Shown piece by piece: positions 54,500 through 62,717 of a DNA stretch of 64,000 bases; the first letter of the stretch is position 1, and the number at the start of each line of letters is the position of its first letter. Origin of the DNA: CALLPQ01 sp038531745. Lineage in GTDB: Bacteria > Pseudomonadota > Alphaproteobacteria > Caulobacterales > Parvularculaceae. Position numbers and translations under genes: made by a program. The DNA lies in assembly GCA_038531745.1 (NCBI GenBank), contig JBCBBJ010000001.1, positions 1 to 64,000 on the forward strand, given 5' to 3'. The notes under the pieces are model-generated. The model saw only the letters and a program-made list of their open reading frames with translations. It did no database searches and was not told the origin of the DNA.

Positions 54500-54876
54500 A
54501 TGAACAAAAAAAGCATCGTCCGGCTGCTGGCCTTTTGCTTTGCGGCATCGCTTTTGTCTGCGCAAATTCACGCGGTTGCCCATTTTCATGAAGATGCGCA
54601 TAGCGATGAGACACGTTCCTGCGCCGAATGTGTGCGGGGTCATTTCTTGGCGATGCGCTCGGCGCGGCGGCGTTGATATGTCCGGTGCTACCCGTGTTCA
54701 CGGCGTTTGTGCCGTTTGCTGACGAACGCGCCGCACAGCGCAGCGATCGCGCAGCATCCGCACGCGGGACACCATCGGCCCAGGTTATCAACTACGGGCT
54801 CCATCAATGGTGTGGTTGCTGGCACAGCTGGCAATCAAAAACCCTTGTCCAGCATCCGTGGATTTCAAAAAACTAG
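54500..54876 (+). pseudogene. Small exported His/Cys protein (DUF2946-like), probably frameshifted
   Basis: From ATG 54500 the frame encodes a signal peptide (VRLLAFCFAASLLSAQIHA) and a metal-binding-like stretch AHFHEDAHSDETRSCAECV, then runs into FLAMRSARRR and a stop at 54676. The +1-shifted frame over the same place reads FLGDALGAAALICPVLPVF and continues to an Arg/Ala-rich tail, which is how such ~110-residue proteins normally end. A one- or two-base change near 54635-54655 would join them. Such proteins often accompany TonB receptors for metals. The exact family name is tentative. Confidence 0.5.
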
Positions 54877-54942
54877 AATCTCGAGCGCAATTAAGGGGTA
54901 ATTGCGTGGGCAATAGTGTTTGACGACATAGGAAATTGAAAA

Positions 54943-57139
54943 ATGAAGACTGTAAAAACGAAAAGCGTACTGGCCGGGGGCATTGCCTTGGGAGCCATTT
55001 TGGCGGCAACATCTACACCCGCCTTTGATCAGCCCACGGATGAGGGCGAAGACAACACAATCTTTGTGGTTGGTGAACGGCGTGCCTATCAGGGCAACTT
55101 CAAAGATCTGGAAGTGCCCGCCGCAAACCAGACCATTGATCTGCAAATCCTAGGGAATGTGAATGCGATCAATCTGAACGACGCGCTTGACCTTTCCGCC
55201 TCCGTGGCGCGCCAAAACAATTTTGGTGGTTTGTGGAACAGTTTTTCCATCCGCGGTTTTTCCGGCGATATTAACTTGCCCAGCGGTTTTCTTGTGAACG
55301 GATTTAACGCGGGCCGGGGTTTTGGTGGACCGCGCGATCTTGTGGGTATTGAGGCGGTTGAAATTCTGAAACACGCTCGGCGCTGTTTGGGCGCGGCGAA
55401 CCGGGTGGCACGGTGAACCTGATCACCAAGCGGCCGGACTTTAACACCAGCGGCTATGTCCGCGCGACCCTTGGCAGCTGGGAGCAATATCGCGTTGAGG
55501 GCGATATCCAAACGGCGTTCGGGCCCGACGATAATCTTGGCGTGCGTCTCGTCGGTTTTTACAAGGATGCGGAGAGTTTTCGCGAAGCGGTGGAGACGGA
55601 AAAGTTCGGTCTCTATCCCTCGATCACGTGGAATGTCGCCGACGACACCAATCTGACCTATGAGCTTGAATATACCCGCCAGGAATTACCCTTTGACCGC
55701 GGTGTTGTGTTCTCTGAGGAGTTTGGATTCTCACCGCGCGAAGTGTTCGTGGGCGAACCGGTACCCATTGAGACCGAAGTTGTTGGCCACCAGTTTGAGG
55801 CCCAACATAACTTCAACGACAATTGGAGTTTCCTTGGCGGCGTCGGCTACCGTGAAACCAGCCTTGAGGGCGATGCGTTTGAACCACAATTTGGCTCACG
55901 GCAAACCTTTTTCCAGGACGGTCAAACCATTTCCCGGTTTTTCCGTTCGCGTGATTTTGACTCCGATTATCTCACTTTGCGCGGGGAGTTTGCCGGGCAG
56001 TTCGAGACCGGGCCCCTGGGCCATCGTTTGATTATCGGGGCCGATTATGACGATTTCAACAATACACTGATTATCGACCGATTCCGCTCGCGGTTCCCGG
56101 CCAGCGGCGATGTGACCGACCCCGCTTTGATTGCGTTGCATTTGCTGCTCGACGTGAACAATCCGGTCTATGGTGTTAATCTCAACCCCCCGGCAACACC
56201 CAATACGCGGCGTACGGAAAATCTCTCCGGCTTCGGGATTTACATTCAGGATCAGATTGACCTGACCGAGCGGTTGCAAGTTCGTCTGGGTGCGCGCTTT
56301 GATGATTTTGAGCAGGATCTGACAAACCTTATCGCTGATCCCGCGACAACAATTACCTCCTCCGACAGCCGGATTTCGCCGCAGTTTGGTGTTGTTTACC
56401 TCGTGAATGATGGTTTCAGCATTTACGGCTCCTATGGCGAAGGGTTTCGCCAGCAAACGGGTCAGGACTTCCAGGGCAACCAGTTTGATCCCAATATCAC
56501 CGAGTCCGTGGAGTTTGGCTTCAAGGCCGATATCGGGGCCTATACGGATGCTGTTGAAGGCTCGATCGGCTTGACGCTTTTCCGGGTTGAGCAGAGCAAC
56601 TTCTTGGTCAATGATGATCGGCCCGAGGCAACGGCGGTCGGTTTCTTCTCCATTCCGGCCGGTGAAGCGGAAAGCCGCGGTGTTGAGTTTGATGCAAACC
56701 TCACCTTTGCCAATGATTTGAGCCTCTGGCTTTCTTATGCGTATACGGATGCCGAATTCTCAAACAGCTTTGCGGATGCCGATGGCTTTGGCTTTACCAT
56801 TGATGCCGGTGATCCGGTGATCCGGTGATCAACTCGCCAAACCATCAGCTTTCGATCCAGGCGGTTCAGAATTTTGATCTGGGCAGTGTGCCCGCGCAAA
56901 TCGGCGGCGGTCTCCTCTATGTGGGGGAGCGTAACGGGTTTGTGGGCTCTGACTTTGTCTTACCGTCCTACACAACTGTTCGTCTGTTTACGGAGCTTGA
57001 GCCCTATAAAGGTCTGAGCGTGCGCTTTGACATTGATAATCTGTTTGATGAGGTTTTCTATACAAACTCATTTGCCGATGTCTGGGTCGAGCCGGGCACG
57101 CCGCGCCGCCTGCGATTTACCGCTGCCTACCGGTATTAA
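54943..57139 (+). pseudogene. TonB-dependent siderophore-type receptor with two frame-breaking lesions
   Basis: ATG 54943 starts a signal peptide (SVLAGGIALGAILAATSTPA) and plug (NSFSIRGFSGDINLPSGFLV, IEAVEILK). At 55371 the expected K-G-P-R-S-A-L-F-G is broken: aaa is followed directly by cacgctcg, which fits loss of four bases (for example gggc). The frame then resumes from 55376 on (SALFGRGEPGGTVNLITKRP) through most of the barrel. At ~56812-56828 a tandem second copy of gtgatccg creates a stop. The next frame continues INSPNHQLSIQAVQNFDLGS to the last strand (FTAAYRY) at 57139. Three fragments thus cover one receptor. The ABC genes follow after 5 bases. Confidence 0.85.
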
Positions 57140-57144
57140 GCGCG

Positions 57145-57858
57145 ATGAAACCAGTGATCGAAGCGGAAGGCTTATGCGTTGATCGGGGCGGGCAACGCGT
57201 TCTTGACGGCGTCAGTTTCACCGTGGGGGAGGGCGAGGTCTTCGCCCTCCTCGGCGGTAATGGCGCGGGCAAATCCACAACGCTCCTGACATTTTTGGGG
57301 TTTTTGATACCAAAGGCTGGTGACGCCAAAGTGCTCAACAAAACCGTGGCTGACGATGTGACCTTCGTGCGCCAGAAATCGGCTTATTTGCCAGAGGCCG
57401 CCAATCTTTATCCGCATCTTAGCGCCCGGGAGAACATCAATTATTTTCTCTCGCTGGCGAAATTGAAATGCAGTGATGATGATGTTGAGGCGGCGCTGGA
57501 AGAGGTGAGCCTTGGGGTGGATGCACGCGGGCGGCGGTTGTCATCCTATTCTAAAGGCATGCGCCAGAAGGTTGCCATTGCCTTGGCGATTTTACGCCAG
57601 GCGCCGATCCTGTTTCTGGACGAGCCAACCTCGGGACTTGATCCCGTGGCCATTGATGAGTTCAATCAGCTCATCACGAAACTTGCCGCCGCGGGCACCA
57701 CTGTTCTCATGGTGACCCATGATGTTTATGGGGCATGTCAGGTGGCTGGCCGGGTGGGCCTCCTGCGCAATGGCACACTTGTGGGTACGTTTGATAAGCC
57801 CAAAAGCGGACAGATTTCCCCTGACGAGGTTCATCGCGCTTTTGCATCGGGAGCTTGA
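57145..57858 (+). CDS. ABC transporter ATP-binding protein
   Basis: Codes for 237 residues. Walker A GGNGAGKST is at 37-45, the Q-loop is around VRQKSA, the signature is YSKGMRQK at 135-142, Walker B ILFLDEP is at 155-161, and the switch His is in VTHDVYG. The SKGMRQK form and length fit exporters with ABC-2 type permeases. It starts 5 bases after the broken TonB receptor and 3 bases before the first permease, so all are one transcript. It powers the two DUF3526-type permeases. Confidence 0.93.
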   Translation: MKPVIEAEGLCVDRGGQRVLDGVSFTVGEGEVFALLGGNGAGKSTTLLTFLGFLIPKAGDAKVLNKTVADDVTFVRQKSAYLPEAANLYPHLSARENINYFLSLAKLKCSDDDVEAALEEVSLGVDARGRRLSSYSKGMRQKVAIALAILRQAPILFLDEPTSGLDPVAIDEFNQLITKLAAAGTTVLMVTHDVYGACQVAGRVGLLRNGTLVGTFDKPKSGQISPDEVHRAFASGA

Positions 57859-57861
57859 TTA

Positions 57862-59301
57862 ATGGGTACCACACTGACGATTGCCGGTGATGAATGGCGG
57901 TTTTGGATGCGCTCAAAGCTGGGCGCAGCAGCGGCCGTCTTGGCGCTTATCCTCGTTGCCACATCGTTGATTGCGACCATGGGTCAAATCTCAAAACAGC
58001 GGCAAAACCGGCCATCAATGCAGGCGAACGCCGAAGAGACCTTTCGTGCGCAGCCGGATCGCCATCCTCACCGCATGGTCCATTATGGGCATTATGTTTT
58101 CCGCACGCCAGCGCCGCTTGCCGCCCTTGATCCCAGTGTTGATCCGTATACGGGCACCGTCATGTTTCTTGAAGGACATCGGCAAAATTCGGCAACCTTT
58201 TCACCAAGCTATGACGGGGCGCAGGCGGGGCCTTTTGCGGTACTCACCCCGGCTTTAACGTATCAGCTTTTGATCCCGCTGGTGTTGATCGTCGTTGGGT
58301 TTGGCGCCATTTCCCGTGAACGCGAGGCCGGCACCGATCGCCAGTTGGTGACATCGGGCGTGTCACCAGTGACGATCTGGCTGGGTAAAACGCTTGCGCT
58401 CGCGGGTGTTGGCGCGTTGCTCCTTCTTCCCCTTATTATTGGTGCGATTTTTTCCAGTGCCGCTGCCCTGGCAAGTGTTGCGTTCCTTGCTGGCTATGCG
58501 CTTTATTTATTAGTCTGGACCCTGATGATCGCCGCGGCGTCAGCGAGGTGTCGGCGCCCGTCAACGGCGCTTCTCGTTTTGCTGTCGGTTTGGACTGGTT
58601 TTTGTGTGTTGGCCCCGCGGCTGGTGGCGAGCGCCGCAACAATCGTTAATCCATCTCCCAGCCAAATTGAAACCGACATGGATGTGCTTATCTCTATGCG
58701 CGACCTCGGCGATGGCCATAATGCCAGCGACCCGGCATTTAACAAATTGCGCGCTGAATTGCTTGAGCAATATGGCGTTGATCATGTGGAAGAGTTGCCC
58801 GTCAATATTCGCGGAATTGTGGCCCTAACCTCGAAGGCTGAGCTGACGGATTCATTGAATGAGTTTGCCGACAAGCGGATGGCCCGGCAGTTGATGCAAG
58901 CCGATTTTGTGCGGCTACTTTCCTTTGTGTCGCTGTTTGTTGCGCTTCAATCCACGTCCATGTCGGCAGCGGGCTCGGATGTGCGGACCCATCATCGGTT
59001 TTTGCGCGAAGCCGAAGCGGCAAGATTTGAATTCGTCCAGGGTCTCAATAAGGCCCATGCGGAGGAATTGTCTTATACCGTCGATATCAATCGCAACACG
59101 AGCGAAGAGGCCTACGAAAAGTCAAAGATCAGCGCCGCGAATTGGGGCGTTCTGCGTGACTTTGCCTTTACACCTGATCCGGCTGCGGCGCGGGTGGCGC
59201 GCATCTTGCCCTCGCTTGCGGTGTTGATCCTTTGGGTCGTATTCACGGCGTTGATCGGGTTTACCGGTGTGCGTCGCTTGCCGGAGGTTGACCATGCATA
59301 G
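57862..59301 (+). CDS. ABC-2 type permease with DUF3526-like domain (first)
   Basis: Codes for 479 residues. One helix lies near the N terminus (AAAAVLALILVATSLIATMG), followed by a ~115-residue extracytoplasmic loop, a core of five further helices, a second loop (~130 residues) and a last helix. The core includes GFGAISREREAGTDRQLVTS, the coupling-loop pattern of ABC-2 permeases. This layout matches DUF3526 permeases. It overlaps the next permease by 8 bases. The pair probably forms a heterodimer. Confidence 0.85.
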   Translation: MGTTLTIAGDEWRFWMRSKLGAAAAVLALILVATSLIATMGQISKQRQNRPSMQANAEETFRAQPDRHPHRMVHYGHYVFRTPAPLAALDPSVDPYTGTVMFLEGHRQNSATFSPSYDGAQAGPFAVLTPALTYQLLIPLVLIVVGFGAISREREAGTDRQLVTSGVSPVTIWLGKTLALAGVGALLLLPLIIGAIFSSAAALASVAFLAGYALYLLVWTLMIAAASARCRRPSTALLVLLSVWTGFCVLAPRLVASAATIVNPSPSQIETDMDVLISMRDLGDGHNASDPAFNKLRAELLEQYGVDHVEELPVNIRGIVALTSKAELTDSLNEFADKRMARQLMQADFVRLLSFVSLFVALQSTSMSAAGSDVRTHHRFLREAEAARFEFVQGLNKAHAEELSYTVDINRNTSEEAYEKSKISAANWGVLRDFAFTPDPAAARVARILPSLAVLILWVVFTALIGFTGVRRLPEVDHA

Positions 59302-60544
59302 CGCCGTGCGGGAGCTCCGCTTTGCCGGACGCGATCCAGTTGTTGTTCTGACACTGACTGTTGCGGCTTTTCTTTCTTCCATCACCGTGTTCAGCGGCCT
59401 TACCGAAACCAGCGCAGAGCAAAGGCAGATTGACCGCGTTCGCCAGATGGTCGACGAGGACCGGGCCTATGCCCTGAAAGACCAAAGTGACGCCGGGGGG
59501 GCGGCCTATTATGGCTTTCATTTTACCTATGATCCGCCGTCGCCGCTTACCTTTGCGGCGCGCGGCGTCCGCGATGATCTGCCATGGAAACACCGTATCC
59601 GGATGTTGGCCCTGGAGGGGCAGATCTATGAAACCGATACGGGCAATCCTGAATTGTCGAGGATCGGCAAGCTTGACTTTGCCTTTGTGGCGGCCTTTTT
59701 GTCGCCATTGCTCTTAATCCTGTTACTGCATGATCTAAAGGCGGGCGAGGCGCGCAATAACCGCTGGACTTTCCTGTCGGCGGTCAGCGGTGATGGCCCC
59801 GGTGTCTTGCGGGCACGCGCCATATTACGCGCCGGGCTATTATTTGCCTGCATCATTGTGCCTTTCATTGTCGCAGCGCTGATCAATTTTGCAGATTTCA
59901 CCAGAGTACTGATCGCCATTGGTGTGGTCTTTGTTAATGTTGTTTTCTGGACGGGGCTGTCCCTGTTTGTTGCCGCGCGGCTGACGGCGGGGCCCACAGT
60001 GGCGGCAACCCTTCTTGGGGCGTGGTTTCTTCTCGCCGTTGCGATACCCGTTGGCGGAAAGATAATCATTGAACAGGGCGTGGCTGTACCGAGCGGCGGC
60101 GATCTCCTTCTCACGCAACGGGATGCGGTCAACACTGCCTGGGATTTACCCCGGGAAGCGACCATGACACCATTTTATGCCCGCCACCCGGAATGGGCCG
60201 ATGCAACGCCCATTAGTGAGGGGTTTGACTGGTTCTGGTACTATGCCTTTCAGCAGGTTGGGGATCAGACGGTTGAAGACATGTCGCGTGATTTGCGGCG
60301 CGGTGTTGCGCGCCGTGACCGGGCCATGGGGCTGCTTTCCGTCATCTCTCCCCCATTGCTTGTGAACCGGGCGCTTGCCACCGCCGCGCAAACGGATATC
60401 GCCGCCTTTCAGTCCTATGATCAATGCGTGCGCGATTTTCACGCACGCCTGCGTGGCTTTCACTACAAAATGCTGTTTGGAAATCTGCCCTATTCAAGTG
60501 AGGTGATGGAGGACCTGCCGGTATTTGTTCCGTGTTCGCTATGA
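59294..60544 (+). CDS. ABC-2 type permease with DUF3526-like domain (second)
   Basis: Codes for 416 residues from ATG 59294 with GGAGG 6-7 bases upstream. The architecture is as in the first permease: a first helix (PVVVLTLTVAAFLSSITVFS), an extracytoplasmic loop, a core with FVAAFLSPLLLILLLHDLKA, and a loop ending VFVPCSL without the last helix seen in its partner. The degraded coupling loop (HDLKAGEARNNRWTFLSAVS) still fits the family. Its stop overlaps the deacylase start (ATGA). Confidence 0.82.
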   Translation: MHSAVRELRFAGRDPVVVLTLTVAAFLSSITVFSGLTETSAEQRQIDRVRQMVDEDRAYALKDQSDAGGAAYYGFHFTYDPPSPLTFAARGVRDDLPWKHRIRMLALEGQIYETDTGNPELSRIGKLDFAFVAAFLSPLLLILLLHDLKAGEARNNRWTFLSAVSGDGPGVLRARAILRAGLLFACIIVPFIVAALINFADFTRVLIAIGVVFVNVVFWTGLSLFVAARLTAGPTVAATLLGAWFLLAVAIPVGGKIIIEQGVAVPSGGDLLLTQRDAVNTAWDLPREATMTPFYARHPEWADATPISEGFDWFWYYAFQQVGDQTVEDMSRDLRRGVARRDRAMGLLSVISPPLLVNRALATAAQTDIAAFQSYDQCVRDFHARLRGFHYKMLFGNLPYSSEVMEDLPVFVPCSL

Positions 60545-61662
60545 TCAGGCCTTTAGCGTTTTTTCTCTTGCTCTTTTGTGCGTTGGTCAGTGCCCAAACC
60601 GTTTGGGGACAACTGCCGCACACGGGCGTGATTGATAATCTGCCGGGGGCTGCGCGATCGGATTTTGGCGTTGAGATAGCGGCGGGCGAAACCGATCCAG
60701 CAACCTTTATTCCGGTTTCCGTGATCCGCGGCGCGGCGCCGGGGCCCACGGTGCTGATGGTTGCGGGCGTCCATGGCTACGAATTCTCGTCGATCCTGGC
60801 GGCGCAACGCCTCGCCGATGAAATCGTGCCGGAAGACCTCTCCTGCACGTTCATCATCGTCCGGGTTGCGCATATTAGCGCGTTTGAGCGGCGCTCACCC
60901 TATGTGAACCCCTATGACCGGAAAAATCTCAACCGGTCTTTCCCCGGTAAAGCAGATGGAACGCAAACCCAGCGGATTGCGTGGGCCTTATCATCAAGGC
61001 TTATTCCGGCGGCGGATTTTGTTTTGGATGTCCATGGCGGTGACGGCGCGGAGTGGCTGGACGCATTTGTGGGTGTCTATGGGGGGCCTTTGGCGTCGGG
61101 GTATCCGGCGGCCTTCAAATTTGTCGAGGCGATGGGGTTTCCCAATCTGGTTCGCTATTCCATGAATACACAAATGCAGGTGAATGTGGGTCGGTCTCTT
61201 AACCGGCAAGCGGTGGCGCAGGGCTTGCCCACCATCCTGGTGGAAATCGGGCAGAACGGCAGCCGGGCGCCGCACCATGTGGACGCCATTGTTGCCGGGA
61301 TTAAGAACGGTCTTCATACGCTTGGTATGCTGAAGACCCCTGCTGCATCCAAGTCCCCTGTTGCACCCAAGTCCAGGCCGCATCGCTATTTTGACGGAAC
61401 ACGGTCTGTCAGGGTTGCTCATGCCGGTATCTGGACCCCGCATAGCGCGAAGGGTCGTCCTGTGGAGGAGGGGGACGTTCTTGGCACGATCCATGATTAT
61501 GCTGGTCAGTTGGTGGAGAGTGTCACCGCAACGGCGAGCGGTTTCACCTTGTACGGGCTGGCTGGCCCGCCCGTGCGTGCGTGCGAAAGCGTTGCGACCA
61601 TTGCCATCCCGTCAACGCGGGATGCTCTTGCGCCCGTCATCGCGGCTAGCGAAGGTAACTGA
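60541..61662 (+). CDS. Exported succinylglutamate desuccinylase/aspartoacylase-like metalloenzyme
   Basis: Codes for 373 residues from ATG 60541 with a signal peptide (MIRPLAFFLLLFCALVSAQT). The zinc site of this M14-related family is visible: His78 and Glu81 in GVHGYEFSS, His165 in LDVHGGD, and the NLNRSFPG signature at 129-136. A C-terminal beta domain (GIWTPHSAKGRPVEEGDVLG) is typical. Relatives hydrolyse N-acyl amino acids or related amides. Being exported and translationally coupled to an ABC exporter behind a TonB receptor, it may process the same compound in the periplasm. The substrate is unknown. Confidence 0.85.
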   Translation: MIRPLAFFLLLFCALVSAQTVWGQLPHTGVIDNLPGAARSDFGVEIAAGETDPATFIPVSVIRGAAPGPTVLMVAGVHGYEFSSILAAQRLADEIVPEDLSCTFIIVRVAHISAFERRSPYVNPYDRKNLNRSFPGKADGTQTQRIAWALSSRLIPAADFVLDVHGGDGAEWLDAFVGVYGGPLASGYPAAFKFVEAMGFPNLVRYSMNTQMQVNVGRSLNRQAVAQGLPTILVEIGQNGSRAPHHVDAIVAGIKNGLHTLGMLKTPAASKSPVAPKSRPHRYFDGTRSVRVAHAGIWTPHSAKGRPVEEGDVLGTIHDYAGQLVESVTATASGFTLYGLAGPPVRACESVATIAIPSTRDALAPVIAASEGN

Positions 61663-61791
61663 TGCCGTTAGCGCGATGTTCGTTGCCCGCGAAACGTCGT
61701 CATTGACAGGCTTTGCCAAATTCTGTTCGCTTTGCGCCCATGAGACTGCTCCAAATGGGACCTGTCAGATTAACGGCAAAAGGAGAGGCGC

Positions 61792-62292
61792 ATGGTAAGC
61801 GGTGCAGCTGACGATCAGGGTAGAGAGCAAAGCGATCTAACGGCGCGTTTGCGTATTTATCAGGATGCTAATCCTTATGCGGCCCTTGGCCGGGCAGTCA
61901 GCTATATGATGACAAAGCCCAGCTTTGCGGCGCAACCGTTTGGCATGTGGTCACGCATACTGACCGGTCAGGTGAACCGAAAGCACTATTTTTTTGTGCT
62001 TGACGGGGAGCGTGCTGTTGGTTTTGTGGGCTGGGCATTAACGACCGAAGACAAAGCCAAAGCCTGGATGGCCAATCGCGGAGAGATCAGTTCCGCAGAT
62101 AGCCGCGCCGGCGATTGTTTTATCATTAATGCGTGGGGGGCGGACAATAATCAGATTAACCGCTATATCCTGCAACAACTTCGTCCGTTTTGCGCACCCC
62201 ATCGGCTTGTTTTTGCCAAACGGTTTTACCGCGATGGGCGCACCCGCCCGGTGGAGCTGACGGTCAATGAATTTCTGGCGAAACACCGCTAA
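61792..62292 (+). CDS. HlyC-like toxin-activating acyltransferase relative
   Basis: Codes for 166 residues with AAAGGAGAGG before ATG 61792. The pattern LGRAVSYMMTKPSF ... QVNRKHYFFVLDGERAVGFV ... GWALTTEDKAKAWM ... AGDCFIINAWGADNN follows the RTX-toxin lysine-acyltransferase fold. HlyC needs a His near residue 23 and an Asp in its WIIDxxAPFG region. I see neither at the expected places (SFAAQPF; IINAW). It may be a divergent subfamily with another chemistry. The next gene is an RTX protein, its probable partner. Confidence 0.65.
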   Translation: MVSGAADDQGREQSDLTARLRIYQDANPYAALGRAVSYMMTKPSFAAQPFGMWSRILTGQVNRKHYFFVLDGERAVGFVGWALTTEDKAKAWMANRGEISSADSRAGDCFIINAWGADNNQINRYILQQLRPFCAPHRLVFAKRFYRDGRTRPVELTVNEFLAKHR

Positions 62293-62717
62293 GCTGTTTT
62301 TGTTGGCATCTTTTCGCGCGCCCGCGGCCCAATACGCGGCCTGTCCTTAAAATTTGGGACAGTTTCTCCCCCAATTTGGGGGAGGGATCGCAATTGAAAA
62401 CCTATCTGCGCTTTGCTACCCAATTTGTGGGACGCGATTTATCGCGGTTAGGAGAGTTAGCGGGGCTGGGGCGGGGAGAGCCAAAGCCTTACACTCAAAA
62501 ACCTGGAAGATAACAATCGAACCCTTTGCGGGGCATCGGTAAAGATTTTGCGTCCGCCTGGCGCTTGGTTGCCCGTTGCAATCAAGTAACGACCCTCAGT
62601 TTGCCTGGATTTTGCTCAACGCGGTCAGGTTAGCAGGGGGGGAGAGAGAAACATTGATCCTGGTACGAACGAGAATGTAAAATCGTACCGCAAGCAAAAC
62701 GTTGGGAGACAAAAACC
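62293..62717 (+). promoter_or_regulatory. Upstream region of the RTX gene with palindromes
   Basis: 425 bases without a gene. It contains the odd-centred palindrome ctcccccaatttgggggag at 62366-62384; similar caatttg/aatttgggac words at about 62351 and 62419-62434; and a 7-bp dyad ggtacga / tcgtacc at 62662-62668 and 62683-62689, about 30 bases before the RTX start. These look like regulator sites and the promoter of the RTX gene. GGGAG at 62704 is the ribosome site. Confidence 0.5.
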
